11,176 nt of DNA from B1SED10-16 sp046498365 (GTDB taxonomy: Bacteria; Desulfobacterota; Desulfobacteria; Desulfobacterales; Desulfosalsimonadaceae): positions 1 to 11,176 of the forward strand of contig JAWOAV010000010.1 of NCBI GenBank assembly GCA_046498365.1, written 5' to 3'. The position numbers and the translations under genes were made by a program. Of this stretch, positions 1 to 6,867 are shown piece after piece. The notes below the pieces were generated by a model, which was given only the letters and a program-made list of their open reading frames with translations, made no database searches and was not told the DNA's origin. How positions within the stretch are numbered: the first letter of the stretch is position 1; each line of letters starts with the position of its first letter.

Positions 1-216
1 TTTCCGTTTGGAGAAATAAGATGAATTCGTAAAAAGTCGTTTTCAGACGGCTTTGTAAAATGTTCAAGATCAAGGCGCGTGCAATTTCTGAAGAATCTCA
101 CGTACGGCTAAGTACTATCGATTCTTCAGAAATTGCACGCGCCTTGATCTTGAACATTTTACAAAGCCGTCTGAAAACGACTTTTTACGAATTCATCTTA
201 TTTCTCCAAACGGAAA
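1..216. repeat. Family A giant palindrome (copy A1), MITE-like
   Basis: Bases 1-97 are an exact reverse complement of bases 120-216, with a 22-base centre (98-119). The centre itself holds two short palindromes, CGTACG (101-106) and AGTACT (111-116). The left arm begins at the first base of the window, so the repeat may extend further left. Open frames inside it are by-products of the symmetry and are not called as genes. Diverged copies lie at 3841-3989 and 10355-10480. Its right arm ends nine bases before the start codon of the next gene, so it forms the 5' leader of that gene if transcription comes from the left. It has no transposase; a non-autonomous element or a REP-like structure is the likeliest reading. 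Confidence 0.9.
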
Positions 217-225
217 ACCGCCTTT

Positions 226-588
226 ATGAGCAAAACGGATTTCATCGATTATATCTGCCGCCCGTATTGCATGTTTTTCAGAGAAGGGGAAAAAGAGGAA
301 ATGGCCTGCCTGGGCGCCCGGGTGGCGGAGATGCTTGCAGAAAAAGCCTTCTTTGACGCGGAAGAAGCCGCCGCATGGCACAAGGACCCATCCGCCTGGC
401 GTGACCCAGACAGGGACATCCTCCTTTTTGAAAATGTCTGTCGGCCTTGTGAATTCCGGGCCGAAGACTGCGAATACCGCTCCGATGAACCGCCCGCCGA
501 CGCAGAGCCCTGCGGCGGATTGATTCTCCTTTCCCTTTTGATGGCCCGTTCCCTTGTTGACAAGGCCGCCCTGGAGCACTGCCTATGA
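226..588 (+). CDS. Small cysteine-rich protein beside radical SAM genes, putative metal/Fe-S binding
   Basis: This encodes 120 residues, and I do not recognise the family. Cysteines fall in clusters: C11 and C15 (CRPYC), C28, then C72, C75 and C82 (CRPC followed by a DCEY segment), C96 (PCGG) and C119. Such spacing suits a metal or iron-sulfur site; that is inference. The C-terminal stretch after PCGG (about residues 98-108) is hydrophobic but short. There is no signal peptide, so it is probably cytoplasmic. The stop overlaps the start of the next radical SAM gene by four bases (ATGA), which implies translational coupling and a shared role, such as partner, electron carrier or substrate. No good ribosome-binding site precedes the ATG; the upstream bases are the end of the giant palindrome, so the start is less certain than the frame. 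Confidence 0.75.
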   Translation: MSKTDFIDYICRPYCMFFREGEKEEMACLGARVAEMLAEKAFFDAEEAAAWHKDPSAWRDPDRDILLFENVCRPCEFRAEDCEYRSDEPPADAEPCGGLILLSLLMARSLVDKAALEHCL

Positions 589-1760
589 CCGGAGTTGACT
601 GGAAAAACGCGTACCTTCGCCTCGCCCCTGATGCCGCCCTGAAAAACCTTGAGACGCCCTTTGTCTACCTTGCAGCCAAAGACGAACTCTATGAGATTGA
701 TGAGACGGCTGCGGCCTTTCTGCTTTCATGCGACGGAACGCAAATCGGGCGGGAACTGACGTCTGAAGCTGAATTTGTTGAATACTGCATGGCGGAAGAC
801 ATTTTAGAGGCACGTAAATATCCCGGTCCCATAGACGTCTTTATGGGGGAAAGGGCCATCCCGTCCCTGAGATATCTGGAACTGCACCTGACGCACCAAT
901 GCAACCTCCGCTGCGCTCATTGCTATATTGGCGAGGGCGACCGGTCCGCCGGCATGTCCCTGGAGGACGCTGCGGCCATCACCCGGGAATTTTCGGATAT
1001 GGGCGGGCTCCGGCTGCTGATTTCAGGGGGGGAGCCCCTTTTGTACAAGGATCTTGACGCCTATCTCCGGCAGATATCCGGGTTGCCGGTTCGCCGGGTG
1101 CTGCTTACCAACGGCACGCTTGTTGACCTGGCAAACATCGGGCTGCCGGGCGTCCATGAAATCCAGTTCAGCCTGGACGGCTGGGAAGAAGGCCATGACC
1201 GTCTTCGGGGGAAGGGGACGTTTTCGCGGACCCTCGCAGGCATTCATGCCGCGCGCGATGCCGGAATGGATATTTCCTTTTCCACCATGATTCACCGGTA
1301 CAACCTGGATCAGTTCGACCGGATGGCAGCGTTCATGGAAACCGTGGGCGCTTTGGAGTGGGGAATCGATGTGCTTTGCATGGCCGGTTCCCTGGAAGCT
1401 CACAAGGAGTTCATCGTCGACTACGACAAAGCGGTCCCCTTGATGGAATACGGGTTCGGCGGTGGATATCACGGTTCCTCGGATGGCCATGGGGAAGGAT
1501 ACGCCTGCGGGCGGCATCTCATGACCGTCATGCCCGACGGCCGCGCCGCAAAATGCGGGTTTTACATGGACAATCCGGTCGGCGACGCCCGAAAAGGACT
1601 TGCAGCGTGCTGGGAAAAGGTGGAACATCTCCGCCTGTCCGAGTTGGAATGCAACGGCTGCCCTGTGATTGCGGAATGCCGGGGCGGATGCCGCTTCCGT
1701 GCTCCGGGGCCGCTGTCCCCGGATCCCGTCATGTGCCGCCGCTATGGTATTTCACGCTAA
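585..1760 (+). CDS. Radical SAM/SPASM protein with N-terminal PqqD-like domain
   Basis: This 391-aa enzyme should cleave S-adenosylmethionine with a [4Fe-4S] cluster to make a radical that modifies a peptide, protein or small substrate. Residues about 10-85 resemble a PqqD-like/RRE domain (DELYEIDETAAAFLL), the module that binds precursor peptides in RiPP pathways. The radical SAM core follows, with C106, C110 and C113 in CNLRCAHC and a GGEP motif at 148-151. A C-terminal SPASM domain for auxiliary clusters is marked by C308, C324, C356, C359, C365, C369 and C384. Just before it lies a Gly/His-rich stretch (about 292-305). The ATG overlaps the upstream stop, and GGAG lies nine bases before it, which supports this start. 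The family is clear; the substrate is unknown. The arrangement recalls tandem radical SAM/SPASM systems of Desulfobacterota, but I cannot assign a named one. Confidence 0.92.
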   Translation: MTGVDWKNAYLRLAPDAALKNLETPFVYLAAKDELYEIDETAAAFLLSCDGTQIGRELTSEAEFVEYCMAEDILEARKYPGPIDVFMGERAIPSLRYLELHLTHQCNLRCAHCYIGEGDRSAGMSLEDAAAITREFSDMGGLRLLISGGEPLLYKDLDAYLRQISGLPVRRVLLTNGTLVDLANIGLPGVHEIQFSLDGWEEGHDRLRGKGTFSRTLAGIHAARDAGMDISFSTMIHRYNLDQFDRMAAFMETVGALEWGIDVLCMAGSLEAHKEFIVDYDKAVPLMEYGFGGGYHGSSDGHGEGYACGRHLMTVMPDGRAAKCGFYMDNPVGDARKGLAACWEKVEHLRLSELECNGCPVIAECRGGCRFRAPGPLSPDPVMCRRYGISR

Positions 1761-1767
1761 TTGCCAC

Positions 1768-1773
1768 AGGGAG
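1768..1773 (+). promoter_or_regulatory. Ribosome-binding site deciding the start of the second radical SAM gene
   Basis: AGGGAG lies five bases before the ATG at 1779, but only two before an in-frame ATG at 1776 and downstream of an in-frame TTG at 1761. The ATG at 1779 is therefore the best start. Confidence 0.65.
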
Positions 1774-1778
1774 AAATG

Positions 1779-2762
1779 ATGGCCGGCAGCCCACACAGGA
1801 AAACCTACGGACCAGCGTATCTTCAGTTTTATCCCACCCTGCGCTGCAACATGGCCTGCACCTTCTGCTTCAACCGGGGCCTTGCCGGCGCAGCAGACAC
1901 CGATCCGGATGATTTCAGGAAAATCGTCGCCATTGCGGCAGACCAGGGGATCGGTCATATTGACTTTTTAGGGGGGGAACCGACCCTTCATCCGGACATC
2001 GAATCCATGATCGGTATGATCGCATCGGCCGGACAGATGACCACCATGAGTTCCAACGGCACGCGTCCGGAAATCCTGGAAATCCTTTCCCGTCGTTTTC
2101 CGGAAACATCGCTTCGCATCGGCATCTCCCTTAACACCGGATCCAACGCCGGATCCATTGACAAACGGCTTCGCGATTATATTGAAACATACCGGCCCAT
2201 TGTAAAAACGCTGTTTTCAAATGAAAAAAAAAGCCGCGGGAAATACCTGTTTGCCGGTTTGGATACGGACGGCATCGATCTTCGCCTGATCTACCGGGAC
2301 GCTGTGCAGGAAACAGACCTCGGGGAATGCGGAAGCTTCAGCGAATTTTATAATCACCTGAAACAGATCCAATCGGATCTTCCCAATTTGAAAGGGGTCT
2401 ATTGCCAGGGGTTTCTGCCGGACAGGGATGATCCCGTAACGGATGGCGTCCGGTGCCCTGCCGGGACGACCAAGCTTGCCGTAATGCCGGACGGAACCGT
2501 CTACCCCTGCTACCTGTTGTTCCGCTACAGCCGTTTCCGGCTGGGGAATCTTCTGACAGATGATTTCCTGTCCATCTGGGAACACCCGGTCCTGGATTTT
2601 TTCCGGTATTTTGATAAAAATCGGTGCCCTGAAACCGATTGCGCGCTGTTTGACCGGTGCCACGGGGGGTGCCCGGCCCAGGGCTATATGTTTACCGGGG
2701 ATCTGGACGGGCCGGATCCAAGGTGCTCAGGATTGCCGCTGGCATATGGCCATACCATGTAA
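1779..2762 (+). CDS. Second radical SAM/SPASM protein
   Basis: This protein has 327 residues counted from the ATG at 1779. The radical SAM motif CNMACTFC gives C23, C27 and C30, followed by FLGGEPTLHPD for SAM binding. The C-terminal third carries a SPASM-type set: a cysteine before AGTTKLAVMPDG, another in YPCYLL, then C-x4-C-x6-C-x3-C (CPETDC, RCHGGC) and a final cysteine near the end. It lacks the PqqD-like N-terminus of its neighbour, so the pair is not a simple duplication; one enzyme probably recognises the substrate and the other performs a second step or partner role. The gap to the upstream gene is 18 bases, consistent with one transcript. The reaction is unknown. It could also be a molybdenum-cofactor- or heme-type SPASM enzyme, though nothing in the context points there. 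Confidence 0.9.
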   Translation: MAGSPHRKTYGPAYLQFYPTLRCNMACTFCFNRGLAGAADTDPDDFRKIVAIAADQGIGHIDFLGGEPTLHPDIESMIGMIASAGQMTTMSSNGTRPEILEILSRRFPETSLRIGISLNTGSNAGSIDKRLRDYIETYRPIVKTLFSNEKKSRGKYLFAGLDTDGIDLRLIYRDAVQETDLGECGSFSEFYNHLKQIQSDLPNLKGVYCQGFLPDRDDPVTDGVRCPAGTTKLAVMPDGTVYPCYLLFRYSRFRLGNLLTDDFLSIWEHPVLDFFRYFDKNRCPETDCALFDRCHGGCPAQGYMFTGDLDGPDPRCSGLPLAYGHTM

Positions 2763-2789
2763 TTTTACAGATCGCTTCACCCCTGAAAA

Positions 2790-2870
2790 ATCGGGGTTGG
2801 TATCGGTGTCGATATCGGTATCGAGTTCAGATATCGGAAGACAAACGTCGACCCCGATTCCGACCCCGAT
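2790..2870. repeat. Degenerate hexamer repeats forming an imperfect hairpin
   Basis: Bases 2800-2823 are four GTATCG-like hexamers (one reads GTGTCG, one ATATCG). Bases 2849-2870 hold the same unit in the opposite direction. Arms 2790-2812 and 2848-2870 pair at 20 of 23 positions across a 35-base loop. No T-run follows, so this is not a standard terminator. It sits between the second radical SAM gene and the cupin gene and would lie in the cupin leader. The same hexamer recurs at 6795-6848. Confidence 0.75.
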
Positions 2871-2949
2871 AAAAGCGATTCAGGCAGGTAATCAAGTGTA
2901 TGTGAATGATAAACTGGACGTTACCACGCGGACATTCCGGGAGGAAAAG

Positions 2950-3288
2950 ATGAAAACAATTGCGTTGGAAAAAAGGGCGATAGCGGCAGAAGAAGGAGAG
3001 GCCGTGCTCGGGCTTTCAGATACGGGAAGTCACGCCTGTTACATGATCTACGGCATTGTAAGGCCGGGGGAAAAGAAGCGGCTGGTCAAGCCGGGAAAAG
3101 GGCACGAGGAAATTATCCTGGCGGCAAAAGGGGGGTTTGATCTCACTGGAGAGGCCAGGGGACGCCTGGAAGAGGGGTGCGCGTTTTATTGTGCCGGGGA
3201 GATTTCCATTTTTCTGGAAAATTCGGGCGCTGAAGACGCTGTTTACGTGATCGCCGGCGGCCACTCCGAGGAAGGGCATCATCACTGA
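2950..3288 (+). CDS. Small single-domain cupin protein
   Basis: This encodes 112 residues. A cupin-like beta-barrel is suggested by the glycine-punctuated strand pattern: a first motif around GKGHEEIILAAKGGFDLTG and a second around EEGCAFYCAGE through FLENSG. The histidine in KGHEE and the following glutamates are plausible metal ligands. The tail ends GGHSEEGHHH, a natural histidine-rich end that may add metal affinity. Small cupins bind ligands or metals, or act as sugar or amino-acid enzymes; no specific reaction can be assigned. The frame stays open far upstream, but GGGAGG (2939-2944), five bases before the ATG at 2950, fixes the start. It lies 187 bases after the radical SAM pair, on the same strand, and may be a looser member of that operon. 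Confidence 0.82.
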   Translation: MKTIALEKRAIAAEEGEAVLGLSDTGSHACYMIYGIVRPGEKKRLVKPGKGHEEIILAAKGGFDLTGEARGRLEEGCAFYCAGEISIFLENSGAEDAVYVIAGGHSEEGHHH

Positions 3289-3322
3289 AGAACCGGGCGG
3301 CAGCGGTCTGCTGAGAGGGCTG

Positions 3323-3796
3323 TCAATCGGCTAAAGGGACGATGGTCGGAATGATCTTCCCGTTTCTGACGTTGAGTATCCCCACCGAAGCTTGCCGGTT
3401 GGATCGTTTCGGTCCGGCGCTGCCCGGGTTGACATAGAGGATGCCGCCGGTTTCCTCGATGGCGGCCTTGTGCGTATGGCCGTGGACAATGACGGAAATC
3501 CCCTCGGCGGATGGATGGTTCGCCAGACGGTGCCTGTCATGGACAACCCCGATGTTGGCTGGACCCGCCTTGATTTTCAGGTAGTTCGGCAGTTCGGCGA
3601 CGCCGGGTTTGAAATCCATGTTGCCCCGTACTGCGTGGACCGGGGCAATCAGCTCAAGTTCTTCAATAACAAGGATGTTGTCGATATCGCCGGCATGGAG
3701 GATCATGTCAACCCCGCCCAGCGCGTCCAGCGCACTTTTGCGTAGCAGTCCGTGGGTATCCGATATCAGCCCGATGATGGTTATGGCGTTGCTCAT
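3323..3796 (-). CDS. YfcE/MJ0936-type metallophosphoesterase
   Basis: This is a 157-aa calcineurin-like phosphoesterase of the short YfcE/MJ0936 type, which hydrolyses phosphodiesters with a two-metal centre in the cytoplasm. The motifs are in order: D13-x-H15 in GLISDTHG, GD at 36-37, GNMD at 58-61 and HGHTH at 105-109, followed by NPGSAGPKR. The length is normal and all metal ligands look intact. It converges on the cupin gene with 34 bases between the stops, so it is a separate transcription unit. The ATG at 3796 has no clear Shine-Dalgarno sequence; the upstream bases are T-rich on the coding strand. The cellular substrate is unknown. Confidence 0.93.
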   Translation of the reverse strand: MSNAITIIGLISDTHGLLRKSALDALGGVDMILHAGDIDNILVIEELELIAPVHAVRGNMDFKPGVAELPNYLKIKAGPANIGVVHDRHRLANHPSAEGISVIVHGHTHKAAIEETGGILYVNPGSAGPKRSNRQASVGILNVRNGKIIPTIVPLAD

Positions 3797-3840
3797 GGAA
3801 AAAAGGAAATCCGGTTTTTTTTAATAAAATTTGATGGACA

Positions 3841-3989
3841 CGTAAAAAAGTCGTTTTCAGACGGCTTTGTAAAATGTTCAAGATCAAGGCGCGTGCAATT
3901 CTTGAAGAATTGAGCGTACGTAGCCGTACGGGAGATTCTTCAAAAATTGTGCGTAACGCAGATATTGGACTTTTTACGAAGCCGTCAAG
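3841..3989. repeat. Family A inverted repeat (copy A2), diverged
   Basis: Bases 3850-3900 match the left arm of the palindrome at 1-216 almost base for base. The right half instead ends in a different arm (GATATTGGACTTTTTACGAA), which is the form found at the left end of the copy at 10355-10480. The centre again carries CGTACG. The arms therefore pair imperfectly. It lies between the divergently oriented phosphoesterase (-) and flavoprotein (+) genes, so it occupies a likely promoter region for both. It accounts for about half of the 340-base gap at 3797-4136. Confidence 0.85.
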
Positions 3990-4079
3990 TTTATCCGCTC
4001 GACAAGGATGCATCATTTCAGGTACACCTACTTTACAGGATCAAAGACCGTATTGAAAGCGTAAAAGGGTGATCAATGG

Positions 4080-4118
4080 GTTTATAAAGGGGTTTTTGGG
4101 TTTTATAAAGGGGATTTT
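4080..4118 (+). repeat. Direct repeat in the leader of the flavoprotein gene
   Basis: Two near-identical units, G-TTTATAAAGGGG-TTTTT (4080-4097) and G-TTTTATAAAGGGG-ATTTT (4100-4118), stand one after the other 19 to 57 bases before the ATG at 4137. They could be an operator pair or a chance duplication; each contains a TATAAA-like core that could serve as a -10 element, but no well-spaced -35 was found. Confidence 0.55.
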
Positions 4119-4136
4119 GAAGAGGGGGGCGTATAC

Positions 4137-5555
4137 ATGCAGAATCATGTGGATTACCAGGTCGTCATCGCCGGCGCCGGGCCCGCCGGGCTGCTTTTGG
4201 CCCAAAAACTGGCCGAACATTCCGTTTCCGTTGCCGTATATGAGCCCCGGGAGGAAAATGCGCTGGGGCACGACTGGTCGGATGCAGTGGAAAAGAGCGC
4301 GTTGAATGCCGCCGGGTTTGACGTGCCGGAGGCGCTGGACGGCAGATATGCCGGGAAGCTGGTGAAGACCTCGGAGGAGGACGGCAATCTGTTTGAACCC
4401 CATTGCATCGCACCCCTGGAGATCCGGTCCCCGGATTTGTCCTGCACGGTCGACGGCGGCGTTGAATTCCGGTATATCACCACGGATCGGAAGGCGCTGG
4501 CCCGTATGCTTGTCCAACGGGCTGTCGAAGCCGGGGCAGCGATATTCTACCGGCACCGGGCGGAGAATCTGCTGGGCGATACGGCTTTCGGCCTGGAAAA
4601 TATCCGTGTGTCGGGCATGCGGGTCACAGACCTGGAAAACCGGCAATCGTTTGACGTGTCCGCCCGTATTGCGGTTGACGCCACGGGGCTTGGGGCCATG
4701 CTCCGGACGGGGTTTTCGGGGGAATCCACTGTCAACAGAAAATTTGAGGGGGGGGAACTCGCTTATGCCTGCCGTACCGTTCGCAGGCTGGATGCCCACC
4801 GGGCAAAGAGCGACGACCTGGTGGATCATTACCGCTACGGTGCCTACAGGGGCTATTTCTGGACGCACCTGCATCACCCGGATTCGGTGGATGTCGGCGG
4901 TGGGGTGCGCGAAGAGCCCGGCAGGGTGGATCCCATGGACATCATTGAAGAGATGATTGCCGATCGCCCCTCCATTACCGGGGAAAAACTGCGCGGCGGC
5001 GGCGGTACCGTACTGGTCGGGAAGTCCCCGTTTTCGCTTGTGGCCTCCGGGTTTGCCGCCGTGGGGGATGCCGCGGGGCAGGTGATACCCACCACCGGCT
5101 GCGGTGTGGGCGGGGCGATGACAGGGGCGCTTCTCTCCGCAGGGGTCATCCATGCCGCCCTGAAAAAAAACGACTGTTCCATAAAAGCCCTGTGGCCGTA
5201 TAACTACGTGTGGTTTTCGGGCCGCGGAAGCCATTTTGCAGCGCTTTCCGCCTTAAAGGACATCCTCCAGGACCTGTCCCACGAAGAGATTTCATTTCTG
5301 ATGCAAAAGGGGATCATGAATTCAAAAACCCTGACGCCGGCGATCAACGGGGTCTTTGCCGCGCCGGATATTTCCGATATTTTCCGGACGCTGGCAAACG
5401 GCTTTTCCCGTCCCGGGCTGCTGATGAAGTTGAACCGGGCCAACAGCATCGGCAGGAAGATCTTCCTGCACTACCGGAAGTATCCGGACAAGTGGGACCC
5501 GGAGGCCTTTTCCAGGTGGGTCGAAACGGCCCGCAAACTGTATGAAAAAATCTGA
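4137..5555 (+). CDS. FAD-dependent oxidoreductase, geranylgeranyl reductase/FixC class
   Basis: This 472-aa flavoprotein has the Rossmann FAD-binding motif GAGPAG at 13-18, with the ribose-binding acidic residue E36 in VYEPRE. TDRKALARMLVQRA and a VDATGLG segment follow. The second FAD-contact motif GDAAG (310-314) runs into the glycine-rich PTTGCGVGGAMTG typical of geranylgeranyl reductase-like and halogenase-like proteins. Such enzymes saturate isoprenoid or polyene chains or hydroxylate aromatic rings; the substrate here is unknown. The start is set by AGAGGGGGG (4121-4129), eight bases before the ATG. It converges with the ketosynthase III gene across a 79-base gap, and this position next to an acyl-assembly gene set suggests it acts on that product (inference). 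The length is somewhat greater than typical archaeal reductases, mainly at the C-terminal end (about residues 340-472). Confidence 0.88.
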   Translation: MQNHVDYQVVIAGAGPAGLLLAQKLAEHSVSVAVYEPREENALGHDWSDAVEKSALNAAGFDVPEALDGRYAGKLVKTSEEDGNLFEPHCIAPLEIRSPDLSCTVDGGVEFRYITTDRKALARMLVQRAVEAGAAIFYRHRAENLLGDTAFGLENIRVSGMRVTDLENRQSFDVSARIAVDATGLGAMLRTGFSGESTVNRKFEGGELAYACRTVRRLDAHRAKSDDLVDHYRYGAYRGYFWTHLHHPDSVDVGGGVREEPGRVDPMDIIEEMIADRPSITGEKLRGGGGTVLVGKSPFSLVASGFAAVGDAAGQVIPTTGCGVGGAMTGALLSAGVIHAALKKNDCSIKALWPYNYVWFSGRGSHFAALSALKDILQDLSHEEISFLMQKGIMNSKTLTPAINGVFAAPDISDIFRTLANGFSRPGLLMKLNRANSIGRKIFLHYRKYPDKWDPEAFSRWVETARKLYEKI

Positions 5556-5634
5556 ATCTTTTGTGCCTTCTCTGTGCCCTTTGCGGTAAAACAGTACATC
5601 CCCGTATTGATATCGTTTATATTTCAACCCTCCG

Positions 5635-6774
5635 TCATCGTTTGCGAAGGACAAGACTGCCGATGGAATACCCTGCGCCAAAGGAGCATATCACGCCGAT
5701 ATCGTCTTTTGCGAGGTCCTCGTTATACAGGTCAAAGGCGATGATGACCCCTGCCGATGCCGTGTTGGCGTAGCGGTCGATAATCGTGGGGGCATCCGCT
5801 CCCCGGTTCTCCAACCCGCTAAAAAGATGCTTCATCACCATGTTGTTCATATTGATATTGGCCTGGTGGAGCCAGTATCGTTTCACATCAGCCGGCGAAA
5901 ATCCCAGCTGCGCGAGGTGATTTTTCATGTGAAAGGCTGCCAGGGGGCTAACTTCCTCGAATACCTTCCGGCCTTGCTGGTGAAACAGCTTGTCCCTTCC
6001 GTAGGGGTCCTCATCCGTGGCGCGGGAGATGTGGCCGAAGCCGGAGCGGATATTGTTGGAAAAAAAGGTTTCCGCCTTTGTGGACAGCACCTCGAAGCTG
6101 TTTTCAGCCGTCACCGTGTCCGCACGCTCCATGATGACCGCCGTGCTCACATCGCCGAAAATAAAGTGGGATTCCCGGTCTAGATAATTGACCATGGGTG
6201 TCATCAGTTCCGGGTTGATGGCAAGGACGCACCGGGCCGAGCCGGACGCCAGGCTGTCTGCGGCACGGTGAAGCCCGAAGGTCGCCGCCGAGCATGCCAT
6301 GAGCATGTCAAATCCGAACCCGGTGATGCCCAGGGCATTCTGGACTTCGACCGCGATGGCCGGGTAGGCCCGCTGGGTGTAGGCGCAGGAAACAATCACC
6401 GCATCGATGTCCGAAGGGGTTTTATTCGCTTTCTCCATTGCTTTTCGGGCGGCTTCCGCGGCGATTTCCGCCTGGATGCTCAGATCCTCCGTTTTTCTTT
6501 CCGGAAAATGCGGCCGCATGCGGTCGATATCCAGAATTCCTTTTCTTGTATAGACAAAACGGGATTTGATTCCCGAGGCTTTTTCAATGAAGCGTGCCGA
6601 TGAAATCGGCATTTCTTCGGTTTTTCCGGCTTGTATTGCCGTAGCGTTCTCCCGGTTGAATCGTTCCGCATAGGCATTGTAGCTGGCAACCAGTTCTTCG
6701 TTGGTGATGGTTTCCGGCGGGGTCCACACGCCGGAACCGCTGATGACGATGTTTGGTTTTGATTGTGATGTCAT
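5635..6774 (-). CDS. Beta-ketoacyl-ACP synthase III, long FabH/DarB-like form
   Basis: This is a 379-aa thiolase-fold condensing enzyme. The catalytic triad is visible: C161 in MACSAATFG, H303 in WLHQANIN and N337 in RYANTASAG. Ordinary FabH is about 320 residues; the excess lies mainly in an N-terminal insert (about residues 30-95) ending in KASGIKSRFVYTRKGILD and RMRPHFPER, which I associate with the ketosynthases of dialkylresorcinol and aryl-polyene pathways (DarB type). It would join an acyl thioester to a carrier-protein-bound or CoA-bound partner. AGAGGA lies about nine bases before the ATG. It is on the same strand as the PPTase, ACP, acyltransferase and FabF-like genes but separated by a 390-base gap full of repeats, so it may have its own promoter. 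The exact substrate cannot be read from sequence. Confidence 0.93.
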   Translation of the reverse strand: MTSQSKPNIVISGSGVWTPPETITNEELVASYNAYAERFNRENATAIQAGKTEEMPISSARFIEKASGIKSRFVYTRKGILDIDRMRPHFPERKTEDLSIQAEIAAEAARKAMEKANKTPSDIDAVIVSCAYTQRAYPAIAVEVQNALGITGFGFDMLMACSAATFGLHRAADSLASGSARCVLAINPELMTPMVNYLDRESHFIFGDVSTAVIMERADTVTAENSFEVLSTKAETFFSNNIRSGFGHISRATDEDPYGRDKLFHQQGRKVFEEVSPLAAFHMKNHLAQLGFSPADVKRYWLHQANINMNNMVMKHLFSGLENRGADAPTIIDRYANTASAGVIIAFDLYNEDLAKDDIGVICSFGAGYSIGSLVLRKR

Positions 6775-6794
6775 ATGCTTTCATCCTCTCCGAA

Positions 6795-6848
6795 TATTCG
6801 GTATCGGTATCGGGGTCGGTATCGATATCGGGGTCGGTATCGGTATCG
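6795..6848. repeat. GTATCG hexamer array upstream of ketosynthase III
   Basis: Nine hexamers in a row (TATTCG, then eight copies of GTATCG or the variants GGGTCG and ATATCG) occupy 54 bases, starting about 20 bases before the ketosynthase III start codon on its strand. Read in another frame they give an Asp-Thr/Asp-Pro run that I do not regard as a protein. The array lies in the 5' leader or promoter of the gene. The same unit appears at 2800-2870 before the cupin gene. Confidence 0.88.
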
Positions 6849-6867
6849 GAATTATTATCATACGGAT

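Noticed and set aside
60..356. 98-residue + strand frame starting in the palindrome
   Set aside because: It begins inside repeat sequence and runs out of frame through the cysteine-rich gene; the same opening residues recur in the copy at 3874, showing that they derive from the repeat.
4053..4087. TTGAAA and TTATAA as a promoter for the flavoprotein
   Set aside because: The spacing is more than 20 bases, too wide for a standard sigma-70 promoter.
4041..5234. 397-residue - strand frame opposite the flavoprotein
   Set aside because: It is antisense to a gene with clear FAD motifs, has no family features, and is explained by the GC-rich codon pattern.
5556..5634. Bidirectional terminator between the convergent flavoprotein and ketosynthase III genes
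   Set aside because: I found no stable stem followed by a T-run on either strand in these 79 bases.
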